This document shows positions 45,997 through 56,811 of a stretch of DNA of 64,000 nucleotides, piece by piece. How positions within the stretch are numbered: position 1 is the stretch's first letter; each line of letters starts with the position of its first letter. Location of the stretch: NCBI GenBank assembly GCA_003116875.1, contig BCKT01000006.1, forward strand, positions 868,001 to 932,000, read 5' to 3'. This DNA comes from Takashimella koratensis (Eukaryota > Basidiomycota > Tremellomycetes > Trichosporonales > Tetragoniomycetaceae). A program made the position numbers and the translations under genes. The notes beneath the pieces were generated by a model. It was not told the origin of the DNA. It was given only the letters and a program-made list of their open reading frames with translations, and did not search any database.

Positions 45997-46939
45997 CTAC
46001 GCCTTGACGGCCTTCTTGGCGTCGTCGACAACACCGACAACAGCGTCCTTGGCGTCCTCGAGCTTGGAAGTCACAGGCAGCTTCTTCTCCCTGCCGCCGA
46101 GGTACCAGTAGTTGATGAATCGACCCTCTTGGATACACTGAGCGGTGGCGTTGGTCGCGTGGCATGCGAAGAGGAGGTAGTTTCGGGGCTGAACGCGCCA
46201 TGCGAAGCGCATGAAGATCATCCTGGGCCGGGGTTAGCGCGAAGACGGTGGGGGTAGGAGCGAGTGGAGAGGAGTGCGCTCTCGCTTATAAGGTGGGGAA
46301 AGGAGGCAGAAGAGATGATGGGAATGGCAGAAAACACCGAGGAAGTAAGAAACACCAATGGTGCGATGTGCAAAGGACGGGAGACGCAGAGAGAAGAACG
46401 CACGAGTAAACGGCAAGGGTAGGGGACATGACGCCCGAGATGTACTCCTCATCCTTGTTGACGACGTCGGAGAGCGCGGCGATTGGGAGACCCCAGTTGG
46501 CGACCTGGTGTGTGTTAGTTGATCCCTCCATCTCTTCCACCAATCGAGCCCTCTATCCCGTTCCCGCCGTCTCCAGCTCTACTCGTCTCATCCGCCATGA
46601 TCATAGACATACCGGGCCCCAGAAATGTGTGCCTAAAGTCACCGTCAGCTATGGTCAACCACTTGGCTACCCAACAAAAAGCGGCCCACTACGCACTGAA
46701 AAAGTACTTTCGGCCAGCGGGAGATTGAATCCAGTTGATGAATTGGCTACGGGGGGGTAGCAAACGTATTCAGCTCAGTTAGGGTAGGGTGTGCCCGACG
46801 GCTGTGGGTGGGTCGGAGCGGAAGAACGGTGTTGTTTTGGGGCAAAGGTTGAGGGCACTTACGACCTGAACAGTGGGTCAGCTACGCAAGAACGGGGGTA
46901 GGTTGGGATGGAGACAGCGAGGAGAGCAACTCACGCCAT
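45997..46939 (-). CDS. MPC1: Mitochondrial pyruvate carrier subunit 1
   Basis: Inner-membrane subunit of the MPC1/MPC2 pyruvate importer. Supported exons: 46746..46697, 46632..46613 (20 bp), 46504..46404, 46222..45997, preceded by 46939..46935 (ATGGC) and probably a 3-nt exon 46865..46863; 134 residues. Signatures are [39 protein letters not shown] and [19 protein letters not shown]. The acidic/Lys-rich C-terminal tail ([20 protein letters not shown]) is longer than in animal MPC1. Both 5' mini-exons have good flanking splice sites, but skipping the 3-nt exon would also preserve the frame. Confidence 0.93.
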
Positions 46940-47122
46940 GGTGTCTAGTATTGATGGGGTGGAGTGGGAGGTGGTGAGTGGTGATATGGAGATGAAGCAG
47001 ATGAAATCTCGAGACGACACCGAACTGGGCCGAGGTGGAAGCGGCAATGAGTCGGTGACCCGCAATCCGCGGGGTGCCACACTCGGCGTTACCACATACT
47101 GCATAGGAATTCCATACTAGTA

Positions 47123-48548
47123 TTACTCAGGCCCCGAGATGACACACTTGATCACCATCCTCCCTTCCGAGTCCTTGCCCGCACGAGTCAGCTCAAACGC
47201 CTCGAGCGCTTGTTTGAACGGGAACGTGTGCGTCAACAGCGGTTCCAGGTTGACCAGCCCCCGCGCCACAAGATCAATCGCGAGCGGGCTGTTGACGTCA
47301 GCGACGCTTCCTAAACACTTACTAGTCGCCAGAACCGTATCGCCACGATCCCTTGATGTTGATCTCATTCGTGATGGTTCGGAACATTGGGATGGCAACG
47401 TCAGGCGGTCCAAACCCAGTCTGGACGTAGGTGCCTCTGTGCCACGAGTCAGTCACCTCAATGCACACCACTCACCCCGGGCGGATCGCGTTGAGGCCCA
47501 TCTGAATGCAAACCTCGGCTCCTGTCGCATCAACGACCAGATCGATCGACCCGGGTCCTCTCGCAGGGATCCCGAGGGAGAGGAGCAAATCCCCAGCGGC
47601 TCTGAGGGCGTACTGTGGCCTTGCCTCGCCTTCTTCCTGCTTGATCGGAACGTACGTATCCGTCGCGGCATAGCTCTTGGCAAACTTGAGTCGGTCGGTA
47701 TTGATATCCACCGCGACGATACGGCCTGCGCCGAGACCCTTGGCGACTCCCATGCAGAGAAGACCGACGGGACCGGCTCCCATGATCAGGACGTTTTGGT
47801 TGGTTCGGAGCGCGCCCACGGTCGCCACAGAGTGAACAGCAACGGACAAGGGTTCCATCATTGCTCCGTACTCGAGCTTGACCGAGTCGGGGAGAGGGTA
47901 CACCAGGTCCGCGGGTCTATGGCGTCAGCTTTGCCGCGTGGTCCACTTACAGTTTGTAGTACCTCTGAAGAGTTCCGTGGAACGGCGGATAGGCGGCAAA
48001 CTCCATATGCTCGCAGATTTGGTATCTCCCACTCCTGCAGTCTGTGCACATACGACAGGTCGTCCCTGGCTCGAGAGTGACATTGTCACCGACCCTCAGA
48101 GCGCGCTTGCCCACTACCTGTCTAGCGGCGGCCTTGTCGGTTCCGTTGGACTGGGCGAGCTGCTGGGTAAGAGTATCGGCAGCAGCAGCTTGGGTGGCAA
48201 CGTTGGCGCCAAGGCGGACAATCGTGCCGCTGGATTCGTGACCAAGGCACATGGGGCCAGTGCATTTGGCAAGTCCCATGGCTCCGTGGTGGTAGAACTG
48301 GGTAAGCGGGGGTTTCATATAGACTTACGTGAACATCAGAGCCGCAGATCCCCTGGGGTCAGCTTGAGACAATGTGAAACTTACAGTCTTCTTCACCTCG
48401 ACGAGGACCTCGTTTGGCTCGAGGTCGGGGACGGGTAGCTACAGGGTGAGTTCATTTCCGACGAGGCACTTACCTCCTCATAAGACGTCTTCAACGCTCC
48501 ATGGAGGATGAACGCCGGGTTGTCTCGAGGCTGAAAGTCGGTAGCCAT
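47123..48548 (-). CDS. Zinc-dependent polyol dehydrogenase (xylitol/sorbitol dehydrogenase type)
   Basis: Medium-chain dehydrogenase oxidising a polyol to a ketose, most likely xylitol to xylulose. Exons: 48548..48474, 48438..48385, 48352..48329 (24 bp), 48297..47951, 47916..47476, 47436..47323, 47288..47123; phases agree, 406 residues. Catalytic zinc residues are the Cys of GICGSDVHFYHHG and the His-Glu of GHESSG; the structural-zinc loop CRMCTDCRSGRYQIC has all four Cys. The Rossmann motif is GAGPVGLL, and the Asp of VDINTDR at the end of the second strand favours NAD+. An Ala/Gln-rich insertion of about 35 residues separates the GHESSG strand from the RVGD turn, unusual for the family. L-arabinitol or sorbitol dehydrogenase remain possible. 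Confidence 0.88.
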
Positions 48549-49102
48549 GGTGGGTGGCGAAGGAGCTGTGGAAAAAGGTCTGACTTGAGAATGGAGCTGT
48601 CGGGATAAGGGGTAATGGAGCTCGTCGGGATGAAAGTGAGGCGTGTATCGGGATGAAGAGGTAACCAAATGCCGACGAGGGAGACAGTGAGGAAACCAAA
48701 TACACCGATGACAGCGAGGGCGACGATACACTTGGCATGGCTCCGGGTGTGCTGACGCGCTCATGACCGGGCAGACGCTCGGGTACGGGCCATGACCGAG
48801 AGTGAAGCAGACCATGCAATGACGGCTACCGGCAAAGCGGATGAATGCTAGTCCCAGGTGGAGGACGGTGGGGCACCCCGGCCCCGCACGTGACCTACCC
48901 CTTCGGCCGAAGCGGGAGCGAAAGGTACACGTCATTAGTTCTGCCCAGCCTCTGTACCTGATACGCGATCTGGATTTTCGAATTTTGGCCTGTTTTTGGT
49001 CTTTTTTTTTTTTTTCTTTTTTACCGAGTCGGCAAGCACCAGCCCTCATCTAGCTTGAACGTGTCGCATCTTTTCATCCTTCTCCCCTCCATCCACACCA
49101 CC
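48549..49102. promoter_or_regulatory. Divergent promoter, polyol dehydrogenase / ILV2
   Basis: 554 bp between two starts. A T-rich tract at about 49003..49021 is a candidate nucleosome-depleting poly(dA:dT) element on the ILV2 side; GCACGTGAC near 48887 carries a CACGTG core. Confidence 0.45.
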
Positions 49103-51383
49103 ATGCTCTCTCGTCAATCCCGGGCGCTTCTGCGCGCAACCGCAACCAACTCTGCCTCCCCGGCCGTCGCCTCCTCCTCCTTCTCCGCCCTCACCGCTGC
49201 CTCCCGGAGACACCGATCGACCGACCGATCTAGCTCTCAATCCGCCAACGTTCACACCTCCTCGGCTGTCCAGGCCCCCAGCAGGCGTGTCGAGTACGAG
49301 GCGCCCCAGGGTCGCGGGATCACCCTCGAGGCCAAAGCGAGGATCCGCGAGCACGTTCGAAAGATTCAAAGCAGCGCGACTCAGAGTGCCGGTGCCGCCG
49401 CCGCCATCCGACCCGAGCCAGCTCAGCACTTCCAAACCCCACCAGCCCAGCCCGCCGACCTCCCTCACGCCCCGATCGCCCACACCGCCGACCCAAATAT
49501 CCGCGATGGCTATGACCATTCGTAAGTCACAACCCCGAATCACACTGACCCCCAGGTTCATTGGCATGTCTGGTGGCCAAATCTTCCATGAGATGATGCT
49601 CCGACACGATGTCAAGCAGGTCTTTGGCTACCCTGGTGGTGCCATTCTCCCCGTCTTTGACGCCATCTACAACTCGCCCCACTTTGACTTTGTCCTCCCG
49701 CGCCACGAGCAAGGTGCGGGTCACATGGCCGAGGGATACGCGCGCGTCACTGGCAAGCCCGGTGTCGTCCTCGTCACCTCTGGTCCAGGTGCGACCAACG
49801 TCATCACCCCGATGCAGGACGCTCTCAGTGACGGTGTCCCCATGGTCGTTTTCTGTGGTCAGGTCGCGACCAACCTCATCGGCTCCGACTCGTTCCAAGA
49901 GGCCGACGTTGTTGGTATCTCCCGATCGTGCACAAAGTGGAACGTCATGGTCAAGGACATTACCGAGCTTCCCCGAAGGATCAACGAAGCTTTCAAGATC
50001 GCCACCTCGGGTCGACCGGGTCCGGTTCTCGTCGACTTGCCCAAGGATGTCACCGCTGCGATCCTCCGATCGCCGATCCCGGCCAAATCGGTCCAACCAG
50101 GCCAATCCCCTTACCTCCCTTCCAACCCGATGACCCCGGCGGGACCCTCGTCCACCCCGATCCCCGGTGACGCCGCTGCCATCGCCGCCGCCGCCGACTT
50201 GATCAACCGCGCGAAACGACCAATCATCTACGCCGGTAACGGTGTCCTCTCCTCCCCGGACGGTCCCAAGCTCCTCAAGCAGCTCTCTGACATTGCCTCG
50301 ATCCCCGTGACCACCACTCTCCAGGGTCTCGGTGCTTACGATGAGCGTGACGACAAATCCCTCCATATGCTCGGTATGCACGGTGCCGCCTATGCCAATT
50401 TCGCCATTCAGGAGGCCGACGTTGTCATCGCCCTCGGTGCTCGATTCGATGACCGTGTCACCGGTACCGTCCCCAAATTTGCGCCCGCCGCTCGTGCCGC
50501 CGCTCTCGATGGGACTGGCGGTATCATCCACTTTGAGATCCAGCCCAAGAACATTAACAAGATTGTCGAGGCGCAGATCCCGGTTCTCGGTGACGTCGTT
50601 GCGTCAATGGCCGAGCTCATCCCCAAAATCGAGGCCGTTGACCGTTCCGCCTGGGTCGCTCGTTGCAAGAACATGAAGGAAAAGTACCCGTTCACTTTCA
50701 GCCCGAGCGAGAAGGGCCAAAAGCTCAAGCCGCAGGAAGTCGTTCGTGAGCTCGACCGACAGGCCGAGGCGATCGGCAAGGAGAACGTCATCATCTCCAC
50801 CGGTGTTGGTCAACACCAGATGTGGGCGTGCCAGTACTACCGCTGGACTCAACCCCAGTCTTGGATCTCATCCGGTGGTCTCGGTACCATGGGCTTTGGT
50901 CTTCCTTCCGCTATCGGTGCCAAGGTCGCCGCTCCCGAAAAGATCGTCGTCGACATTGACGGTGACGCTTCATTCTCCATGACCGCGATGGAACTCGCTA
51001 CCGCCAGCCAGTACAATATCGGTGTCAAGGTTCTCCTCTTCAACAATGAATTCCAAGGGATGGTCGAGCAATGGCAAGATCTCTTCTACGAGAACCGATA
51101 CTCTCACACCCGAATGACCAACCCGGACTTTATCAAGCTCTCGGAATCAATGGGCGCAAAGGCTCTTAAGGTTAGCAATATCGACGAATTGCCAGCAAAG
51201 ATGAAAGAGTTCCTCGAGTACGATGGGACCCGACCGATCGTCATGGAATGTATCGTTAGCTCCGAGCACGTCTACCCAATGGTCCCGGCCGGCAAGGCCC
51301 TCCACGAGCAGATTGTAAGTTGTACCTTGAGTCAAGCTGACATGACCCAGCTCCACCCTCTCCTCCGCAACAAGTCGGGTTAA
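49103..51383 (+). CDS. ILV2: Acetolactate synthase catalytic subunit, mitochondrial
   Basis: Thiamine-diphosphate enzyme catalysing the first common step of valine, leucine and isoleucine synthesis. Exons: 49103..49521, 49556..51314, 51351..51383; 736 residues. The N-terminal ~70 residues are Arg/Ser/Ala-rich without acids, a mitochondrial presequence. The TPP-activating Glu lies in RHEQGAGHMAEGYARV. The TPP-binding motif is DIDGDASFSMTAME ending in LLFNN. The FAD/regulatory surface includes FQEADVVGISRSCTKWNVM. The GQVPT segment of other fungi reads GQVATNLIG here (see findings). The last intron (36 nt) has no stop and keeps the frame, so retention would insert 12 residues. Confidence 0.97.
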
Positions 51384-51931
51384 GCATCGACACGTTCTCT
51401 CGTCTGATTCAAAACAGCTCGTGTAGGGCGATCCCAATCTAGGTTTCACTTATTTCTTGTCGTTATAGCAAGCCATAGGGTTTTCAGTAGCATTCCTCCC
51501 CTTTTTGATTGTTCATCTATGAAGGTCAAAGAAGAAAGCGACTCCGTAACGTAGCACACTACCCGTTGACGATGTATCTTGCCTCTTGGTCAATCGTGGG
51601 CATCAGTTTATCGAGACTTCTAGTAAGACAGCCATCGAGCCGCCTGGTGTTTTCAAAAAACCCTCTGCCGTTGTTTCCGTGGTGGTCTGTCGTCATGGGG
51701 CGTTTGGACGGGGTACACCAGCCTCAATGCTCTGAACACCTCACCTTTGGCGCAAGAATGCTCCCGCCCTCTCCGTGAGGAGGGTATCGAGCGTCAAAGG
51801 ACAGGTCAAAGGACAGTATCCCTTTGATCCCCTCGGGAGTTGTTTGCTCACCACTTACTGGTTCCACTCCAAAAAACGGGTGTATCTAACCCTCTCCACC
51901 CCCCTCCCCTTCCCCTCTTTCCTCTCTACCC

Positions 51932-52004
<73 letters not shown>

Positions 52005-52062
52005 GCGCGCACCACAACCCCCTCCATATCCGTCAGTTCAGAGCAACGCAACGCAAATTAAC
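51384..52062. other. Boundary between the conserved core and the right array
   Basis: No gene seen. Contains the ILV2 3' UTR and, close to the next start codon, an AC microsatellite. Confidence 0.5.
51933..52010. repeat. (AC)n microsatellite grading into (GC)n
   Basis: About 35 AC units run from 51933 to 52002, then CGCGCGCG to 52010. It ends some 50 bp before the ATG at 52063. Alternating purine-pyrimidine tracts of this sort can form Z-DNA and are length-variable. Confidence 0.95.
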
Positions 52063-52497
52063 ATGTCCCAGTCAACTCAAATGTACGGCCTCCTTCTCAA
52101 CGGGGGCACACAGGTTGCCCCGGGCTATGGAAACCTCAAATCCTCTGCTTCCTCCCTCTTGAATCGACGTGGCTTGAAAGCATGGATGTTCGCGCACCTG
52201 ATTTCTCTCTGGCCATTGGCGGAGGGTCTGGTCCGATCGAGCCAAGGCGTCTACTTGGACGAGTGGCATCAGGGTTTTATCCACGGACTCAACACCACCA
52301 AGCTCTGGCAATCAGAGACGAGCGCTGAAAGCCTTCTCTACCGTACTTACATAGACCTTTACCCACTTCATAGAGCAGCACTCAACTGGTCAGTGCAGAA
52401 CGACATCCCCGAGAAACTTCAGAATGCTCTCGAAAGCATAGGTAGGGCGACAACAGCCTTGACCGGAACTCAGACACTCGAGCAGCGCTTGAGGTAG
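52063..52497 (+). CDS. Small-paralogue family, right array copy 1
   Basis: ATG at 52063; 144 residues if the frame runs to the TAG at 52495..52497, or a splice at 52493 (GTAGGT donor) leads to a very short exon. Its second half matches the 53249 gene over about 70 residues: F(I/L)..L..T.LW...T(S/T)AE(S/N)LL, then ...LE.......RL(K/R) at the same phase-2 donor. Residues 35-60 contain Trp-rich helices (LKAWMFAHLISLWPLAEGL). Exon 2 seems truncated compared with its neighbour. A possible minus-strand gene overlaps its end. Confidence 0.6.
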   Translation: MSQSTQMYGLLLNGGTQVAPGYGNLKSSASSLLNRRGLKAWMFAHLISLWPLAEGLVRSSQGVYLDEWHQGFIHGLNTTKLWQSETSAESLLYRTYIDLYPLHRAALNWSVQNDIPEKLQNALESIGRATTALTGTQTLEQRLR

Positions 52498-52772
52498 GTT
52501 CAGGTGTGAAAGATCACTAATCACCTTTTTAGCTCGTGATCTTGCCTTCAGACGGATCTTCAGGTAGTCAAGGGATACCTTGTGGATCAAGGGATTTGGG
52601 ATGAGACGATGGGAACCGAGCTGGAGACGGTGGGCGGCGAGTAGCTGGTCTTGATGATGTCGTACGGCTTCTTGTTTCCATTTGTTCCATACCACATGCA
52701 CGTCCTCAACACGACTGTGAAGAGCTCACCATGAGAAAATGATGAGACTTCCAGCTACCCTTGGAATCTCAT
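52390..52772 (-). CDS. Possible small gene on the opposite strand, convergent with the 52063 copy
   Basis: A 325-nt exon-like frame (52714..52390) has strongly biased third positions and reads like folded protein (VWNKWKQEAVRHHQDQLLAA, then HRLQLGSHRLIPNPL). A mini-exon 52772..52759 (Met-Arg-Phe-Gln-Gly) can be joined in phase 2 across a 44-nt intron, giving 112 residues. The intron lacks a clear branch point and the frame runs antisense to the last part of the neighbouring gene, so the C-terminal portion may be spurious. Family not recognised. Confidence 0.35.
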
Positions 52773-53248
52773 GTTTCACGGTTACCGAGTCATGGTTACC
52801 GATCGCCTTTTCTCCGGTAACCTTGACCTAGCGTCGACTACCACGCACGAGCCTCTCGGCCCCACCCCCGACGTCGACTCCTTCCATTCATCCTTTGCTT
52901 ATCTCCTCTCGCTCCATTGCTGACTGCAAACAACGGAAGCGCCCGTCGATCCATTGTCTTCCGATCGTGGGAAAGCGGCTGTGGTGCGCGCGGTGGTCCT
53001 TTCCTTCACATCACCATGCACGCCGTGCACGCCGGCAGCCCGGGGGTTAAAGGAAGCGCGAGTTTGTTCATGCATCACCCGGTCACTCGGTCGCGACGTG
53101 GGGTGCAGCATGTTGCATGAAACATACTAAACCGTGGAGCATAAAAGAGACTCCCCTCCCCTCCCCACTGAGCCCCACATCTCACTCACTACTGACATCT
53201 CCTTCAGTCCAACTTACTTTCCATAGCTCGCGCAAACATCCAACCAAC
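52773..53248. other. Spacer in the right array
   Basis: No gene supported. A GC-rich imperfect palindromic patch lies near 53012..53040 (CATGCACGCCGTGCACGCCGG). The last 100 bp are pyrimidine-rich, as expected just upstream of the 53249 start. Confidence 0.45.
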
Positions 53249-53935
53249 ATGCTCAAGTTTGGCGAGATCCCCAACATCCTCCCCGCCAGCCTCCTCCCTG
53301 CCAACATCCTGCCCACCGTTGGCCGCTCATTCACCAAATACTTTCCCAAACCCCTCATCTTCACCTCTCCTTCCGCCCCAACGACCCCTGCAGCCCCAGC
53401 GGAACCTACTGCCCCTGCTCCACCACCTACGAAGTACCCCCAGTACATTAGTCTCCTGCGCCTTGGACCCACTGTCCACATCCTCGTCGAGACTGGCCGT
53501 TCATGTACCCTCTGCCCTTGCGACCCGACTTTCCTCGATGCCCTCGCCAACACTTACCTCTGGGACATGGATACGACCGCCGAAAACTTGCTCAACCTCC
53601 CTACTGACAAATTCACCGGTCTCTACGCCGCGACGGAAGGGTTCCTCGCTCGACGGGATATCTCGGAACAGGTACGAGAGGCGTTACACCTGCTGAACGA
53701 GAGTATCAAGTCGGTAGCGGCTTTGGAGGGCGAGGAGAAGCGGTTGAAGTGAGTAACAAGGGAGAGGGGTGACTGACTGGTCAGCAACTTTGAACAGATG
53801 CGGTACGCGCTATGGAGTCTGTACTCCCACCTTGCGCAAGAGGAGAGAGCGGCTCAGGAGGCCTTGGCTGCTGCTGAGGCGGCAGAGGCAGCCGCGGCGG
53901 TGGCGGCGGAGAAGGAGAAAGCTAGCAATGCATAG
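53249..53935 (+). CDS. Small-paralogue family, right array copy 2
   Basis: Exons 53249..53748 and 53785..53935 (36-nt phase-2 intron, GTGAGT donor, CTGACTGGTCAG acceptor), 216 residues. N-terminal 45 residues are hydrophobic and amphipathic (ILPASLLPANILPTVGRSF), followed by a Pro/Ala linker. The conserved part (FLDALANTYLWDMDTTAENL, then a helix to EGEEKRLK) is shared with the 52063 gene. Exon 2 starts FEQMRYALWSLYSHLAQEE and ends in a long Ala/Glu helix. The N-terminus could be a weak membrane or organelle signal. Function unknown. Confidence 0.7.
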
Positions 53936-54502
53936 CTTGCCGTGAATGTGGCTTCATTCGTAGATAGTACCGTACGTTGTGAATTACCCTGGCTGTCTGT
54001 TCAAACCTCTCGCTCGTTCTCCTATACCCAGCGACTCATGCACTACCTCAGATACCCAGCACCATCCGAAATTCACAGTCACCTCCTCTCTACCGTTTGT
54101 CGGTTGTGGTCTTGCGCAGTTCTGGGTCCATGAGGCGTTGATTACCTCCTTGCAACCGTCGGCTCACCAGTCTCAAACACGTCAAGCCCTTTCCTTTCAG
54201 TCTTTCCTTTGGGCAGGACATATGCACTGCGTCATACAGCCGAGCGGGGAGTGGAAAATAACATGGAAATCCGTTGAACTCTCCTTTTATCTGCACGCCG
54301 GCTCCAAAGGCCAGAAAGGATTGTTGTTGAAGTCAGTCGTGATCGCACTCCGCATATGGCTTGCAGGAAGACTGATCATGCTTTTTGCAAATAGTCCCGT
54401 GTTGTCAGGCTTCCCAGTATACGATTTTCGTACTATATAATCCCCTTAAGTCCTTGCTGAACTCCCAATACCGATCGAGGAAGCAACGACACACCAACAA
54501 GC
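53936..54502. other. Spacer in the right array
   Basis: No gene seen. A TATATAA box at 54434..54440 lies about 65 bp upstream of the next start codon. Confidence 0.5.
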
Positions 54503-55127
54503 ATGGCAGACTCTGTGGAACTATATCGTGCAAACGATCCGTTTGTGAAAGTCGACAACACGAAATTCTTGGAGAAACTGTCGATGACTTTGGGCGTTAT
54601 CTCATCCGATTACACGTATCAGGGGACACCTTTTACGGCAGCTCAGATCATGACTTCGGAAGTAGTGACAACGATGCAAGCCCTGACTAAGGAGGCTAAG
54701 TCAGCACTCAAGCGTAGCAGTTGTTCACTGAACAAACAGCCTATAACGGACCTGGTAGCGTGCCTGAGGCAGTATTCCGAGACGCTTAGCGATGCGCCCA
54801 AACTGAAGCAAAGTGTTGACCATCTGGCCCACTTCCTTGAGATGTCAAAGACAGATGCGTCTGAGCTGTACGTTCTTGCGAGTGAAACTATAGCCTAGGG
54901 CATGCCGCTGACAAGTAGGGCTCAGGATGCTGTCATTGAGTATTCAATCCGCCCAAACGTTTCTGAGGACTCATCTCAAGAAATACAATCTTCAGGGAAC
55001 TGACTACATCGAAGTCCCACCAGGCGATGAAGAAGAGGACGGCCGGCCAACTATACGCAGAAGGGACCCATCTTGTTTTGAGCCAATGACAACTTTTTTG
55101 GCAGGAGGCTTTCCGCAAGTTGGGTGA
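54503..55127 (+). CDS. Small-paralogue family, right array copy 3
   Basis: Exons 54503..54867 and 54926..55127 (58-nt phase-2 intron, GTACGT donor, CTGAC branch, CTCAG acceptor), 188 residues. Exon 1 has the family layout: a polar start, a central helix (AQIMTSEVVTTMQALTKEA) and a Leu-rich helix (LVACLRQYSETLSDAP). Exon 2 opens with a helix (SIQSAQTFLRTHLKKYNL), followed by an acidic loop (VPPGDEEEDGRP) and a Phe-rich end without a clear membrane segment. An alternative acceptor seven bases upstream would give a shorter tail in another frame; I preferred the longer one. Confidence 0.6.
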
Positions 55128-55840
55128 CGGGGCAGTTGACGTTTCCATGGCTAGTTCCCCCTTGATGCCCAATAGTAAACCTTTGGGAGGCAGTTTCGGA
55201 TGGATAGTCTTGGATTTTTGACTTGGTAATTGATTGTGATGCAGCGCTACTATTTCGATGTGTTGTTGCTTGAGGTTGTGTGTGCCCGGTTAACGCAAAC
55301 GACAGAAAGTGACGAGGCTGGTACAGACTCCTGTTGACGCCAATGTCGTCGCTTAGTAAGCCCACGAATTGGCAAGAGGTCGGATATTGGTCTTCTCATG
55401 ATCAGATACAGACCGTTTCGTCGTCAATCCCTCGCTTAGGGAGCTGTTGAGAGCATCGCTCATTCATTACGCTCTGTTGTGGCCGCAGGATTATAACCAG
55501 CGGTTGAAACGTGAAAATGCAAAGCTGTCGACAATTGGTAATCCATTCACGCGCCTCCCACCACTCATTGTCCACATGGGAGACAAGTGCGCCGTTTTTA
55601 CACCTTTTCCTTTCCTCTAGCCCTCCTTATGCTTACTGTTTCAGCATGCCTTTGCATACATTTCACTCTTTTGGTGTTTCATTCGGGTGCGAAAACAAAA
55701 GAGCGACTACGCCAAATTGAAGCCGCTTTATTTGAGTCTCTCTGTTGGAGGCCAAGTTAGTCAAATATACATTTCTGAGCGCCGCTTTCCAGTCGCCACC
55801 GCATTTCGTTCTCATAAGCATACACTTACTAACACAAACT
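55128..55840. other. Spacer in the right array
   Basis: 713 bp with no supported gene. AT content is higher than elsewhere, and short open frames have no family match. Confidence 0.5.
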
Positions 55841-56457
55841 ATGTCAAACTCGGCAGGATTAATCGGCCTCTCTGAAGCTGAGGATTTCTGGAAGGCAGCT
55901 TCGGCCACGTTGACCGGTATAGGTTCGCTCAAGCCCCCGTGGTCGGACAAGTCTCAAATTGGAGTAGCAGTAATAGAGGCGATCGATAGGAGCCAAGAAA
56001 TCGGGGCATCGGTGACGGAGGCACTCCGGACTAGCTCGGTGCGGCTCTCTACAACGCCAGTGCTGAGCCTCTCCTCTTCCTTGCGGCAGTATGCTCTTTC
56101 GTCCAACGAAGACCCCGAAACGGTGGACCCGTTCAATAAGCTAGCAAGCCAGCTAGAAATGCTGGCGAGAGGGAAGTCAAATGTTGAAGAAGCGATCTGG
56201 TGAATTTCATTGGCCCGTGAGAGCTGTAAGAGTTAGCTGACGACGCACCATCCAGGGCCGATACAATCAACACAGACGCGCTTCAAATTCTAAATGAGAG
56301 ACTGGCGTCTTTGAGCGAGAAGAAGACATCGTTCAAAACCACAGACATAGCTAAATGGTTGCTAGGGCAAACCGCTGCCCGGGTCTTCCTGGGGTTGGTC
56401 GTTACAGCAGCTGTGAGCGATGCAGTTTGGGGGCCGTCTAACCTTGGCTGCCCTTAA
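55841..56457 (+). CDS. Small-paralogue family, right array copy 4 (membrane-anchored)
   Basis: Exons 55841..56199 and 56256..56457; the intron splits the Trp codon TG|G; 186 residues. N-terminal motif LSEAEDFWKAASATL fits the family's Trp motif; the core includes IEAIDRSQEIGASVTEALR and LSSSLRQYALSS. Exon 2 begins ADTINTDALQILNERLASL and ends in a hydrophobic segment (ARVFLGLVVTAAVSDAVWG), predicting a C-terminal anchor. Its size and junction are nearly the same as in the 56812 copy. Confidence 0.72.
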
Positions 56458-56811
56458 GTACGCCTTAGGCGCTCCATAGGCAGTAATCTGTCTCGACTGC
56501 TACTACGACGTGCTGAGTAGTCATTTTCGATATCCTTGATGTGAGTGTGTACAATAGTGACTACCAGCAAGCTGTAGGTGAATATTCGCCGCCAGCTTGC
56601 GGGTGAGTGTCAAACGAAGTGACGTTTCGCTATCCTTTCAAGGTTTCTCCTTGGAAAGTTGGTGTTGTCTCTGTGTTGTCTAAGGAGACAGTACAAATAA
56701 CCCAACCCCCAACTCTTGCTCGATATTCACTCCCACATTTGTCTTGCCACCAGCTTATTTGCTCACCGTTTTCTAGCAGCAAACACAGTACCATTGTCAG
56801 ACACAACCAAG
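56458..56811. other. Spacer in the right array
   Basis: 354 bp with no gene; it serves as promoter of the 56812 copy. No shared upstream block with the later copies was found here. Confidence 0.45.

Noticed and set aside
49527..50531. Minus-strand open frame of 334 codons
   Set aside because: Antisense shadow of ILV2; Gly/Asp/Val-rich, with no family match.
51933..52010. Telomeric or centromeric repeat
   Set aside because: The dinucleotide tract is a simple microsatellite, and flanking sequence is ordinary genic DNA.
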